Shown here: positions 9,347 through 17,655 of the stretch, piece after piece | Layout: every line of letters begins with the position of its first letter | How positions within the stretch are numbered: the first letter of the stretch is position 1 | NCBI GenBank assembly: GCA_034408935.1 | Contig: DAOUMV010000013.1 | Coordinates: forward strand, 186,001-250,000 | Origin: DAOUMF01 sp034408935 | Lineage (GTDB): Bacteria > Chloroflexota > Dehalococcoidia > SM23-28-2 > RBG-16-64-32 | Direction of reading: 5' to 3' | Length of the DNA: 64,000 nt | Notes under the pieces: model-generated | What the model was told of the DNA's origin: nothing | Databases searched by the model: none | The model's input: only the letters and a program-made list of their open reading frames with translations | Position numbers and translations under genes: made by a program

Positions 9347-9637
9347 CTAGGCTTTGGCGAAGATCTGCTCCATTTCCGCGTCAGTGAACGCGCGCATGGT
9401 CTCGCTGGAGACGTTGCCGGCCTCGGCGATCCCCATCAGGCCAGCCGCCATCGCCTCTTCGCTGGGCGCATCCACCACGGTCACGAGGTCGTAGCGGCCC
9501 GTAGTCCAGTAGTGACCCAGAACCTTGAAGCCGCGCTCCTCGTTCCGCTTGCGCACCTCTGCGGCTCTCCTCACCGTATCCTTGACGTTCTTGCGTCCCT
9601 GCTCGGTAAACCGATAAAGGACAACGTAGTGGGGCAT
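9347..9637 (-). CDS. GYD domain protein
   Basis: 96 residues with an AAGGAGG site. The pattern MPHYVVLYRFTEQGRKNVKD, then GHYWTTGRYDLVTVVDAPSEEA, is the GYD family, a small ferredoxin-like fold of unknown function common in Chloroflexota, actinobacteria and archaea. It lies 28 bp downstream of the 68-aa gene, so the two may share a transcript. Reliable as a family member; no biochemical role can be given. Confidence 0.85.
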   Translation of the reverse strand: MPHYVVLYRFTEQGRKNVKDTVRRAAEVRKRNEERGFKVLGHYWTTGRYDLVTVVDAPSEEAMAAGLMGIAEAGNVSSETMRAFTDAEMEQIFAKA

Positions 9638-9665
9638 GGCAGACCTCCTTTGGCCGAGAACTGGA

Positions 9666-9872
9666 CTATGGTTCAGGCTTTGCCTCTTCCTCCTCGATGG
9701 TGATCTTCAGCTTGGTCACTTGAGCCTCCTTGCCCTCAAGGCCCCAGGCTTCGGCGTCCCGCTTGGCCTCCAACCAGCTCTCGTCCAACCACTTGGCGAG
9801 CTCACGAAGATCGGATAGGTCTGTGATATCAGGCATGTTGCCTCTGGCAACATAGCCGGTTATCTGGATCAT
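9666..9872 (-). CDS. 68-aa conserved small protein, intact paralogue of 445-651
   Basis: A short protein (MIQITGYVARGNMPDITDLS...) with a central helix DLRELAKWLDESWLEAKRDAEAW and a lysine/glutamate tail. An AGGGAGGAGAA site precedes the ATG. Not recognised. It matches the broken copy at 445-651 over the whole length, including leader and promoter. The start resembles a small beta-strand, the rest is helical and strongly charged, so it is probably cytoplasmic. Likely co-transcribed with the GYD gene. Confidence 0.7.
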   Translation of the reverse strand: MIQITGYVARGNMPDITDLSDLRELAKWLDESWLEAKRDAEAWGLEGKEAQVTKLKITIEEEEAKPEP

Positions 9873-10009
9873 GCGGTTCTCCTCCCTCGACCAAGGCTTG
9901 AGGACGACGATTTCCCGAAGCTCACCAGGGTGCGGACAACTACAGTGCTACGCCGCACGAATCGTATGATGCCCGTACCCTCCACCCCACTGCCGCTCGC
10001 GGTGCCCCA

Positions 10010-10041
10010 ATTATACATGTGGCTGACCCCAGTGATGTCAA
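10010..10041 (-). promoter_or_regulatory. Promoter of the 68-aa gene
   Basis: Minus strand: TTGACA (10036-10041) and TATAAT (10010-10015) with an unusually long 20-nt spacer. The paralogous copy at 282-309 has a 16-nt spacer, because this copy carries a 4-nt insertion. It abuts the otsB start on the other strand. Confidence 0.55.
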
Positions 10042-10053
10042 GGGCAGGACACT

Positions 10054-10869
10054 GTGCTAGACTCGTTCTCGATGGCGCGACCCCTGACCAGCATCGAGCC
10101 GCTTCTGCCCATCATCCAGCGGCGCCCTCTGGGGCTGCTGTCGGACATCGATGGGACGCTGGCACCCATCGTACCGAGGCCGGAGGACGCCAGGGTACCG
10201 GAAGCCACCCAGACTTTGCTGCGCGAACTGGCGGCGAAGGGCGTCAAGGTGGCGATGATCACGGGACGCCGCCTGAGCACGGCCCGACGCACGGTGGGGC
10301 TGGACGATGTGATCTACGCCGCCCAATACGGGCTTACGGTGTGGCTCGATGGCCGCATCGAGACCGCGCCGGGCCTGGCGGAATACGAAGAGCTCTCCAG
10401 CCGAGCGGAAGACGAGCTGCAATACCTGTCGGATACGATGCCCGGCGTTCAAGTCGTGAACAAGGAGGGACTCCTCGTCATCCACTACCGCCGCGCGGAA
10501 GCGCCGGATGCCAGGGAGGAAATCCTGAAGGCCGTGGCGCGCTCGCAGGCCGCACAGCGCTTCAAGGTGATTGAGGGCCGCAAGGTGGTGGAGCTACGAC
10601 CGCCCATTCCGGCCGACAAGGGGACCGCACTGGAGATACTGGTGGACCGTCTGCACGTCGAGGGTGTCCTCTGCCTCGGTGATGACGTGGGAGATATCGA
10701 CATGTTCGCCGCCCTGCGGCGGCTTCGGGAGCAGGGCCTCGCCGGAGTGTCCGTAGCAGCCGCCAGCGAGGAGGCATCCCCGGAAGTTGCGCAGGCGACC
10801 GACTACACGGTGGATGGGACGGAGGGGGTGAAGTGGCTGCTATCGGAGATGATCAGAGCGCTCCCATAG
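10054..10869 (+). CDS. otsB: Trehalose-6-phosphate phosphatase
   Basis: 271 residues, GTG start with an AGGAC site (an ATG at 10072 is the alternative). A HAD-family phosphatase that dephosphorylates trehalose-6-phosphate. The nucleophile motif SDIDGTLAPI puts Asp31 and Asp33 in place. MITGR is HAD motif II, Lys in PADKG motif III, and LGDDVGDIDMF motif IV. The C-terminus ends VDGTEGVKWLL, as usual for OtsB. It converges with otsA, the stops overlapping by 17 bp. Together they form the two-step OtsAB route from UDP-glucose and glucose-6-phosphate to trehalose, a stress protectant. Confidence 0.9.
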   Translation: MLDSFSMARPLTSIEPLLPIIQRRPLGLLSDIDGTLAPIVPRPEDARVPEATQTLLRELAAKGVKVAMITGRRLSTARRTVGLDDVIYAAQYGLTVWLDGRIETAPGLAEYEELSSRAEDELQYLSDTMPGVQVVNKEGLLVIHYRRAEAPDAREEILKAVARSQAAQRFKVIEGRKVVELRPPIPADKGTALEILVDRLHVEGVLCLGDDVGDIDMFAALRRLREQGLAGVSVAAASEEASPEVAQATDYTVDGTEGVKWLLSEMIRALP

Positions 10870-12382
10870 TGACCGCCATCAGGTCACGGAACTGACGCTC
10901 CAGCCAGAAGCAGATGTCCTCCTCCTGGACCAGGCGCTTCAGAGCCGCGGCCCGCAGGCGCCGCTCGTCCGGGGGCATGGTGAGGGCCTGGCGGAGGGCC
11001 CGCACCGTCCCCTCCAGATCGGTGGGAGTGACGCCCGGGGCATACTCGGAGAGCTGCTCGTAAGAGCCGGCCAGCTCGGAGAGGACGAGCACCCCATCAC
11101 GCTCGTTGACCAGGGGCCCCTCCTTAGACACCAGGTTCATCCCATCGATGATCGGATTGACGAAGAGGACGTCGTACAAGCACATGCCGGCGATGGCCTG
11201 GGCGTAGTTGTTCTCGTAGAAGACGTGGACGGGCTGCCAGTCGGCGTCGCCGTACTCGTCGTTGATGGAGTCCACGGCCTCGAACACCTCGTCGGTGTAA
11301 GTCTGGTAGACGCCGAGCTCGCTGCGGGAAGGGACGAGGAACTGAAGGAGGGTAGTCTCACCACGGTACTCGGGATAGCGTTCCAGGAGGAGCTCGAAGG
11401 CGCGGAGGCCGCGGACGACGTTCTTGCTGGGCTCGGACCGATCCACCCGGACGATGGTTTGCCCCCGCAAGCGAGGGCGTATCTGGTCAGCGTAGCGCCT
11501 TACTTCAGGGCTCTGGGCGAACTCCAATAGGCCGGGGGCGTCCACGGAGATGGGATAGCTGCAGATGACGGCGGTGCGACCCTTGTACGTCACATGGCGC
11601 TGCTGGAAGTCGATGGTGGCGCCCTTCAGCATGGACTCACAGCAGTGGAGGAAGTTCAGAACATCGCTGTCGCTTTGGAGGCCGACGATGTCGGCAGCAC
11701 AGATGTCCTCGTGGATCGCCTTGCGCATGAACTCGGGGAGGATGCCCCAGTAGCGCGGGCCGGGCCAGGGGATGTGGGTGAAGTGAAGGATGGTGGCCTT
11801 TGGGAGCTTCTCCCGCAGCCGTGCCGCCGCCAGGTACAGGTGGTAGTCCTGGAGTAGGACATATGGAGGCTGCTCATCGTTCTCCGCCTCGCTGGCGATG
11901 GCGTCGGCGATGGCCTGGTTGACTTGAATGTAGCCACTCTCCCAGGCCTGATACACCGCGCGGCCAATGTTGGGCGTGCGAGGGGTGTTCCACATGTAGT
12001 GCTGGAGGAACCAGAGGAGGGGATTGCAGAAGACGTAGTAGTGCCTCTGATATACGTTCCTGGGCACGACAACGAAGCGGACGTAGATCTCATTGTCGGG
12101 GACCTTGAGGAGGCCGCCGTTGGCCTCCTCCGCCGCCCGTCGGTCGCCATCGGTCATGGCGGTGGCGATCCAGACGGCGGGGACGAAGCGGGTGGCGGCC
12201 ATGAGCGCCGTCACCATCCCGCCACCGCCCCGGCTGCTGGTCAGCGACCCATCATCTTGGATGGTGAATTCCAGTGGGCCGCGGTTGCTGGCGATGAGGA
12301 GTCTCCGCTCCGCCAGCATCTGCTGGCAGAGGGCTTGCAGTCGTCGCAGCTTACTGCCGTAGGGTCGTTCGCCTTCCTGCAT
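10853..12382 (-). CDS. otsA: Trehalose-6-phosphate synthase (GT20)
   Basis: 509 residues. Transfers glucose from a nucleotide sugar to glucose-6-phosphate. Visible GT20 marks: LLIASNRGPLEF, then SRGGGGMVTAL (glucose-6-phosphate loop), LQDYHLYLAAARLREKLP, HFTHIPWPGPRYWGILPE, and a C-terminal domain with VRVDRSEPSKN and DGMNLVSKEGP. Somewhat longer than E. coli OtsA; no fused phosphatase, which is supplied by the convergent otsB. The ribosome site at the ATG is weak. Expressed separately from otsB despite adjacency. Confidence 0.9.
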   Translation of the reverse strand: MQEGERPYGSKLRRLQALCQQMLAERRLLIASNRGPLEFTIQDDGSLTSSRGGGGMVTALMAATRFVPAVWIATAMTDGDRRAAEEANGGLLKVPDNEIYVRFVVVPRNVYQRHYYVFCNPLLWFLQHYMWNTPRTPNIGRAVYQAWESGYIQVNQAIADAIASEAENDEQPPYVLLQDYHLYLAAARLREKLPKATILHFTHIPWPGPRYWGILPEFMRKAIHEDICAADIVGLQSDSDVLNFLHCCESMLKGATIDFQQRHVTYKGRTAVICSYPISVDAPGLLEFAQSPEVRRYADQIRPRLRGQTIVRVDRSEPSKNVVRGLRAFELLLERYPEYRGETTLLQFLVPSRSELGVYQTYTDEVFEAVDSINDEYGDADWQPVHVFYENNYAQAIAGMCLYDVLFVNPIIDGMNLVSKEGPLVNERDGVLVLSELAGSYEQLSEYAPGVTPTDLEGTVRALRQALTMPPDERRLRAAALKRLVQEEDICFWLERQFRDLMAVTMGAL

Positions 12383-12486
12383 GTCGCGGGGTGCCCACCT
12401 GCAGCATGGCGGAAGCTAGCGGGGCCTGTCAAGCTCAGCCACGGGCACCTTGATGGGCACCGCGGGGAAGACTAACATGGAGGCGC

Positions 12487-12562
<76 letters not shown>

Positions 12563-12587
12563 TTCTGTATCTAGCTCAGATACAGAA
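12563..12587 (+). terminator. Hairpin directly after tRNA-Arg
   Basis: A perfect 10-bp stem TTCTGTATCT / AGATACAGAA with a 5-nt loop (AGCTC) begins one base after the tRNA CCA. No U-tract follows, so it may serve processing or be part of a recombination site rather than a classical terminator. Confidence 0.45.
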
Positions 12588-12718
12588 CCCGCGAAGACGC
12601 GTGGAGTTCGCCAACATCCAGGGGCCGACGATGAGGGTGTCGGCCTAGGCCTTGCTCGAGGCGCGGCAGATCGGCGTGGCGACTCAAGCCGAGTGAAGAT
12701 AACGAAGATTGGACGTCA

Positions 12719-12754
12719 CCTTGGTTGCACTAGGCGGACCTACTGCAACCAAGG
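12719..12754. repeat. 11-bp inverted repeat CCTTGGTTGCA
   Basis: CCTTGGTTGCA (12719-12729) and TGCAACCAAGG (12744-12754) are perfect complements around a 14-nt loop, between the tRNA and the end of the large secreted-protein gene. It could end transcription of the minus-strand gene, although no T-run is seen. The rest of 12588-12816 shows no gene. Confidence 0.5.
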
Positions 12755-12816
12755 AGCCCTAGGTCGTGGCCCGCGCAGATCCTGCATCGGTGCCAGCGCG
12801 ATGCCGCCAAGCATCG

Positions 12817-15800
12817 TTAGGTTTCGCAGTTGGCCTTGCTTTCGCCCGAACAGCTGTCATTGCCGGTGCCGCCGTCGACCGTGTCGTTGCCCGGGCCGCC
12901 CTTGAGCGTATCGTTGCCACTCCCGCCCTTGAGGGTATCGTTGCTATCCTGACCGAGAATCGTGTCCGCGCCGCCGTTGCCCTTCAGCGTGTCCTTGCCG
13001 CCACGACCCTTGAGCGTGTTGGCCCCACTGCCCCCTATGAGAGTGTCACCTTTGGGACCACCGATGAGGTGCTCGATGCCGGGCAGAGTATCGGTCCCGT
13101 GGCCGGTGGCGGAGTCAGTGCGCAGATCCGCCGAGATGCCGGTGGCGGCTGTAGAGTAGTCGGCGATGTCGCTGCCGTTGCCGCCGTTCAGCGTGTCGTT
13201 GCCGGTGCCACCATTGAGCGTGTCGTTGCCGCCCTGACCGAGAATCGTGTCCGCGCCGCCGTTGCCCTTCACCGTGTCGTTGCCGCCGCGACCCTTGAGA
13301 CTGTTGGCCCCACTGTCCCCTATGAGAGTGTCACCTTTGGGACCACCGATGAGGTGCTCGATGCCGGGCAGAGTATCGGTCCCCTGGCCGGTGGCGGAGT
13401 CAGTGCGCAGGTTTGCCGTGATGGCATTGGCCGCAGTCGAGTAGTCGGCAGTGTCGCTGCCGTTGCCGCCGTTCACCGTGTCGTTGCCGGTGCCGCCATT
13501 GAGCGTGTCATCGCCGTCCTGACCGAGAATGTTGTCGGCGCCGCCGTTGCCCTTCACCGTGTCGTTGCCGCCACGACCCTTGAGCGTGTTGGCTCCACCG
13601 TCCCCTGTGAGAGTGTCAGCTTTGGGACCACCGATGAGGTGCTCGATGCCGGGCAGAGTATCGGTCCCCTGGCCGGTGGCGGAGTCAGTGGACAGATTTG
13701 CCGTGATGGCGTTGACCGCCCCGGAGTAGTCGGCGGTGTCGTTGCCGGAGCCGCCGTTCACCGTGTCGTTGCCGGTGCCACCGCAAATCACGTCGTCTCC
13801 GCCAAGTCCATTGATCGTATCGTTACCTCCGCGGCCGTGGATCACGTCCGCCCCAGCTGTGCCGGTCAGGACGTCATTGCCGGAGGTCCCGTCGATGGTG
13901 ACGGCAAGACCTCCACAGTCCTCACACGCATCCCCCGTGCCATCGCCGTCGCTGTCGGCCTGGCCAGCATTGGCCGCAGCTGGACAGTTGTCGCTGCTGT
14001 TGGACACCCCATCGTCGTCCACGTCAGTGTCCTCAACGACTTGCTCGCAAGCCGAGAACTCGGACGTGTTGTTGTCCGGATCCGTCGCCGTGGCCGTAAC
14101 CCAATCGCCCACCGGGGCCGTCGTCGTGAAGGCAGCGCTAAAGGTCTTGTTGCCGCTAGCGTTCGTCGTCACCGAGGTGGAGCCGATGAAGCTCCTGCCT
14201 TCTCCGTTACCCGAAGCGTCGCAGGCGGTATTGGAGAAGAACTCGATCCTGAACGTCGTGCTAGCCGTGCTGTTTAACGTCCCCTCAACAACCGTAGCAA
14301 CGGCACCGTCGCCACCAGCGTAGGTCAGCACCGGGAAGTTCTGCAGGTTGTTGGCCCCGCTGTCCGCGTCCCCGGCATCGTTGGCCGTTACCGAGTCGTC
14401 ACCATCGAGATCGATCCCGAGAGCGGAGTTCGAGAAGATCGAATTGCGGAAGATAGCGTTATCCGTCCCGTTGTCCACCCGCACGCCGTTGCGGCCGTTG
14501 TGACCAATCGTGTTGCTGGCAGCAGCGGTCGTGCCGCCGACGGTGTTGTCACTGGCCAGACCCGCTATGCGCACGCCGTCCAAGCTGTTGCCAAGGTCGG
14601 CGGTGCCACCGACATCCGTGCCGATGCGGTTGCCCTGCACGAGGTTCCCCGTAGACGAGACGTTGGTGATCTGAACCCCTACCGAGTTCGCGGAGATGAC
14701 GTTGCCCGCGCCGGAAGCCGTTCCTCCGACCGTGTTGCTGGGAGCGCCATTGATGTACACGCCGTCCAGATCGTTGCCGAGCTCAGCAGTCCCGTTGACA
14801 TCGGTGCCGATGTAGTTGCCCTTCACCAGGTTCCCCGTGGCGCCGCTGTCAGCGATGTCCACGCCGTACTGGCTGTTGCCGGAGATGATGTTCCGCGCCC
14901 CAGCAGTAGTTCCTCCCACCGTGTTGTTTGGGGCACCACTGATGAATACGCCGTCGGCGCTGTTACCCAGGTCAACGGCGCCTGTCACGTCGGTGCCGAT
15001 GTAGTTGCCCTTCACCAGGTTCCCCGTGGCGCTACTGCCATAGACCTCAACACCACGCCCGCCGTTGCCGGCGATGATGTTGCGGGCCGTCGCCGTCGTC
15101 CCGCCGACGGTGTTGCCGGGGGCGTCATCGATGAACACACCGTCGCTGGAGTTGCCCAGGTCAGCGGTGCCGTTGACATCGGCGCCGATGTAGTTGCCCT
15201 GAACCTGGTTTCCAGTGGCGTCGTCGTCGTATATGTGAACGCCAGCCGAGAGGTAGCCATCTCCGTTGCCCGAGATGACGTTGCGCGCCGCCGCCACCGT
15301 CCCTCCTATGGTGTTGCTGGGGGCGTCATCGATGAACACGCCGTCCTTCTCGTTGGGCAGAGCGGCCGCACCGGTGGAGTCAGTGCCGATGTAGTTCCCC
15401 TGCACCAGGTTGCCCGTAGCGGTGCTGTTGAGGATCTCGATGCCGAACTCGATGTTGGCCGAGATAACGTTGCCGGCTCCCGCCGTCGTCCCCCCGATAG
15501 TGTTGCCGGGGGAGGCTGAGATGAAGACGCCGGCCCCGCCCGTGCTTGTGTTGCCGTTGGGCAGGGCAGCGCTGCCCGTGACGTCGGCGCCGATGTAGTT
15601 GCCCTCCACCTTGTTGTCCGTGGAAGTCGCGTGCTTGATCTGAACGCCGTACCTGTAGTTATCGGCGATGATGTTCCGGGCGGCGGCCGTGGTGCCGCCG
15701 ACGGTGTTGTCTGTAGCCTTGTAGATATACACGCCGCTCGACAGGTTGCCGATGCCGGACGTGCCCGCGACGTCGGTGCCGATGTAGTTGCCCTGCACCA

Positions 15801-17130
15801 GGTTCCCCGTCGCGCCGGCATCCTTGATCTGAACACCATTTGAGTTGTCCCCGATGACGTTCCGGGCCCCGGCGGCAGTGCCCCCGACGGTATTGCTAGG
15901 GGCGGCATTGATGAATACGCCGTTGACGCTGTTGCCGATGTCGTCGGTGCTGGTGACGTCGATTCCGATGAAGTTTCCCTTCACCACGTTCCCGGTGGCG
16001 CCGCTGCCGGCGATCTCAACGCCATCCGAATCGTTGTCGGAGATGACGTTTCGCACAGCGGCCGACGTCCCGCCGATGGTGTTGCTGGGCGCGTTGTCAA
16101 TGAACACGCCATCATATTCGTTTTTACGCTTCAGGGTACCGGAGATATCGGTGCCGATGAAGTTGCCCTCAACCACGTTGCCCGTGGCGCCGCTGCCGTA
16201 GACCCAGACACCGTGACCATCGGTGTTGTCGTTGTCGCTGCGGCCCTGCCCGGAGATGAGGTTCCCTCCCTCCGTGCTCACGTCCAACGGGTCTTCATCG
16301 ACGTAGCTCCCTGAGACGCAGTCGCTGTCGTCGAGGTCGTCGACGGTGTCCCCGTCATTGTCGATGTTGTCGGAGCACTGGTTATCTCCCGGCGAGCCCT
16401 GTGTACCGTCCTCGTTCTGGTCGCCGTCGTTGTCGGCCGCGTCGACTGGGTCCTCGTTGAAGAAGCCGTCGCTGTCGTCGTCAGTGTTGCTGCCGCCGAT
16501 GGTGTTGCTGGACGTGCCCTCGATATAGACTCCCGCCTTCAGGTTGCCGTACTCGTCGCCGTGGACACTAGACGAGGGGTCGGTGATCGTCCCGGTCGCG
16601 TCGGTGCCGATGTAGTTGCCGGCTATGACGTTCCCGCCGCTGACCCGCAGAGCGATCCCGTGACCCATGAATCGGTTGATCACGAGCCCCTTCACCGTGC
16701 TACCCCCGGCGTCGATCGTCAGTCCATTGACACCGGCGCCAGCGTTGATCCCGTTCAACTCGATAAGGGGGGCACCCGCGAAGCCGGGCTGTGTGGTGCC
16801 GTCAATGATCACCGGCTCGCTGACAAAGGGGAGCAGCGAGAGGAGGGCGATGGTTTGCGACCCCGAACCGATGCTGAACTCGATGGTGTCCACATCCGTG
16901 GTCGCGTTGGCCTCCTGGATGGCCGCCCGCAGGGTACAGGGGCCATCGCCTGCGCTGTCGTTCGTGTCGCACACGCCGTCGCCCGAACTGAAGTCCCCAG
17001 CGTCGCTGGTTGAGTCGACGGTAAACGTCGTCGACGAAGACTGCGCCGGGCTCGCTTGAGCCAGGATGATAACGACTAAGACGACAGCCAGCGCCCTCAA
17101 GCCGATGACTGCTCTCCCAACGTACGTCAT
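12817..17130 (-). CDS. Large secreted beta-helix protein with calcium-binding repeats
   Basis: 1437 residues. Signal peptide at 1-32 (ending near SPAQSSS). A CSLREA-type start follows, with GVCDTND and CTLRAAIQEAN. About ten degenerate right-handed beta-helix turns come next, each with GNYIGTD and NTVGGT motifs. Then a thrombospondin-3-like Asp-rich segment (DTDVDDDGVSN, DSDGDGTGDACEDC), and from about residue 1115 an RTX-like region of GGxGxDxxx nonapeptides, including three near-identical 95-residue units. It should be exported and fold with calcium. No sorting motif or transporter gene is visible nearby. Possibly an adhesin or polysaccharide-binding surface protein; role inferred. Confidence 0.85.
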   Translation of the reverse strand: MTYVGRAVIGLRALAVVLVVIILAQASPAQSSSTTFTVDSTSDAGDFSSGDGVCDTNDSAGDGPCTLRAAIQEANATTDVDTIEFSIGSGSQTIALLSLLPFVSEPVIIDGTTQPGFAGAPLIELNGINAGAGVNGLTIDAGGSTVKGLVINRFMGHGIALRVSGGNVIAGNYIGTDATGTITDPSSSVHGDEYGNLKAGVYIEGTSSNTIGGSNTDDDSDGFFNEDPVDAADNDGDQNEDGTQGSPGDNQCSDNIDNDGDTVDDLDDSDCVSGSYVDEDPLDVSTEGGNLISGQGRSDNDNTDGHGVWVYGSGATGNVVEGNFIGTDISGTLKRKNEYDGVFIDNAPSNTIGGTSAAVRNVISDNDSDGVEIAGSGATGNVVKGNFIGIDVTSTDDIGNSVNGVFINAAPSNTVGGTAAGARNVIGDNSNGVQIKDAGATGNLVQGNYIGTDVAGTSGIGNLSSGVYIYKATDNTVGGTTAAARNIIADNYRYGVQIKHATSTDNKVEGNYIGADVTGSAALPNGNTSTGGAGVFISASPGNTIGGTTAGAGNVISANIEFGIEILNSTATGNLVQGNYIGTDSTGAAALPNEKDGVFIDDAPSNTIGGTVAAARNVISGNGDGYLSAGVHIYDDDATGNQVQGNYIGADVNGTADLGNSSDGVFIDDAPGNTVGGTTATARNIIAGNGGRGVEVYGSSATGNLVKGNYIGTDVTGAVDLGNSADGVFISGAPNNTVGGTTAGARNIISGNSQYGVDIADSGATGNLVKGNYIGTDVNGTAELGNDLDGVYINGAPSNTVGGTASGAGNVISANSVGVQITNVSSTGNLVQGNRIGTDVGGTADLGNSLDGVRIAGLASDNTVGGTTAAASNTIGHNGRNGVRVDNGTDNAIFRNSIFSNSALGIDLDGDDSVTANDAGDADSGANNLQNFPVLTYAGGDGAVATVVEGTLNSTASTTFRIEFFSNTACDASGNGEGRSFIGSTSVTTNASGNKTFSAAFTTTAPVGDWVTATATDPDNNTSEFSACEQVVEDTDVDDDGVSNSSDNCPAAANAGQADSDGDGTGDACEDCGGLAVTIDGTSGNDVLTGTAGADVIHGRGGNDTINGLGGDDVICGGTGNDTVNGGSGNDTADYSGAVNAITANLSTDSATGQGTDTLPGIEHLIGGPKADTLTGDGGANTLKGRGGNDTVKGNGGADNILGQDGDDTLNGGTGNDTVNGGNGSDTADYSTAANAITANLRTDSATGQGTDTLPGIEHLIGGPKGDTLIGDSGANSLKGRGGNDTVKGNGGADTILGQGGNDTLNGGTGNDTLNGGNGSDIADYSTAATGISADLRTDSATGHGTDTLPGIEHLIGGPKGDTLIGGSGANTLKGRGGKDTLKGNGGADTILGQDSNDTLKGGSGNDTLKGGPGNDTVDGGTGNDSCSGESKANCET
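12928..13782 (-). repeat. Three tandem 285-bp coding repeats
   Basis: Units at 12928-13212, 13213-13497 and 13498-13782 each encode 95 residues of calcium-binding nonapeptides. Each contains SATGxGTDTLPGIEHLIGGP. A 36-residue tail with two cysteines follows. High nucleotide similarity suggests recent amplification, so copy number may vary between strains or be misassembled. Confidence 0.8.
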
Positions 17131-17655
17131 GCCAGCCTCCTAGTCAGGCATCTAGGCTTGGTGCAAGGACACCACCGCTGAGAGGCGTCCCTATTGACAC
17201 AGACGCTCCGGCGGCCCTTATCGTTAAGACCCAAGGCGACGCGCAGCAGGATACAATGCCTCCGCCAGCGCATTATTAACTGAATAGACCCCGAAACATC
17301 GAATCTGGCACGGAAAAGACGCTAAGGAGTTGGTGACACTCATACGCGTCACATCGTCATCCTTGCCTAATCTTTCGAGTGCCCGCACCCCGGCCTGCCA
17401 CTCCCAGTTCAGCCGCACCGACATCACGCCCGATACAGCACAAGGACTCGTCTGACCGGTCTCGCGGGAAGACCGCTGCTCGAGAGGTACGGCGGCCAGC
17501 ACAAACCAGAGAGTGTCGCTGATGGGCGGTCCAGAGAGGCGGCGAGAGGCTTAGGCTCGGCCGCTAGCTATGATCACGCTCTTGCTCGAAGGCGGATCAA
17601 GCAGATCCTGAGATCCCGCTGGACACGCTAGCGACACTCAGTGTCAGCGGCGCGT
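17131..17655. other. 525-bp gap without a convincing gene
   Basis: It lies upstream of the secreted-protein gene and downstream of the LuxR-type regulator, both on the minus strand. One open frame (17224-17502, minus) has no ribosome site or recognisable features. No RNA gene seen. It probably holds the promoter of the secreted protein. Confidence 0.4.

Noticed and set aside
13247..13444. Regular 285-bp periodicity, considered as a CRISPR-like array
   Set aside because: The units are long coding repeats without spacers. No CRISPR array or cas gene is seen in the window.
12766..14277. A 503-codon frame antisense to the calcium-repeat region
   Set aside because: Its repetitive sequence simply mirrors the repeats of the real gene on the minus strand.
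17224..17502. 92-codon minus-strand frame in the gap downstream of the LuxR-type gene
   Set aside because: No ribosome site, mixed composition, no domain, and no neighbour overlap.
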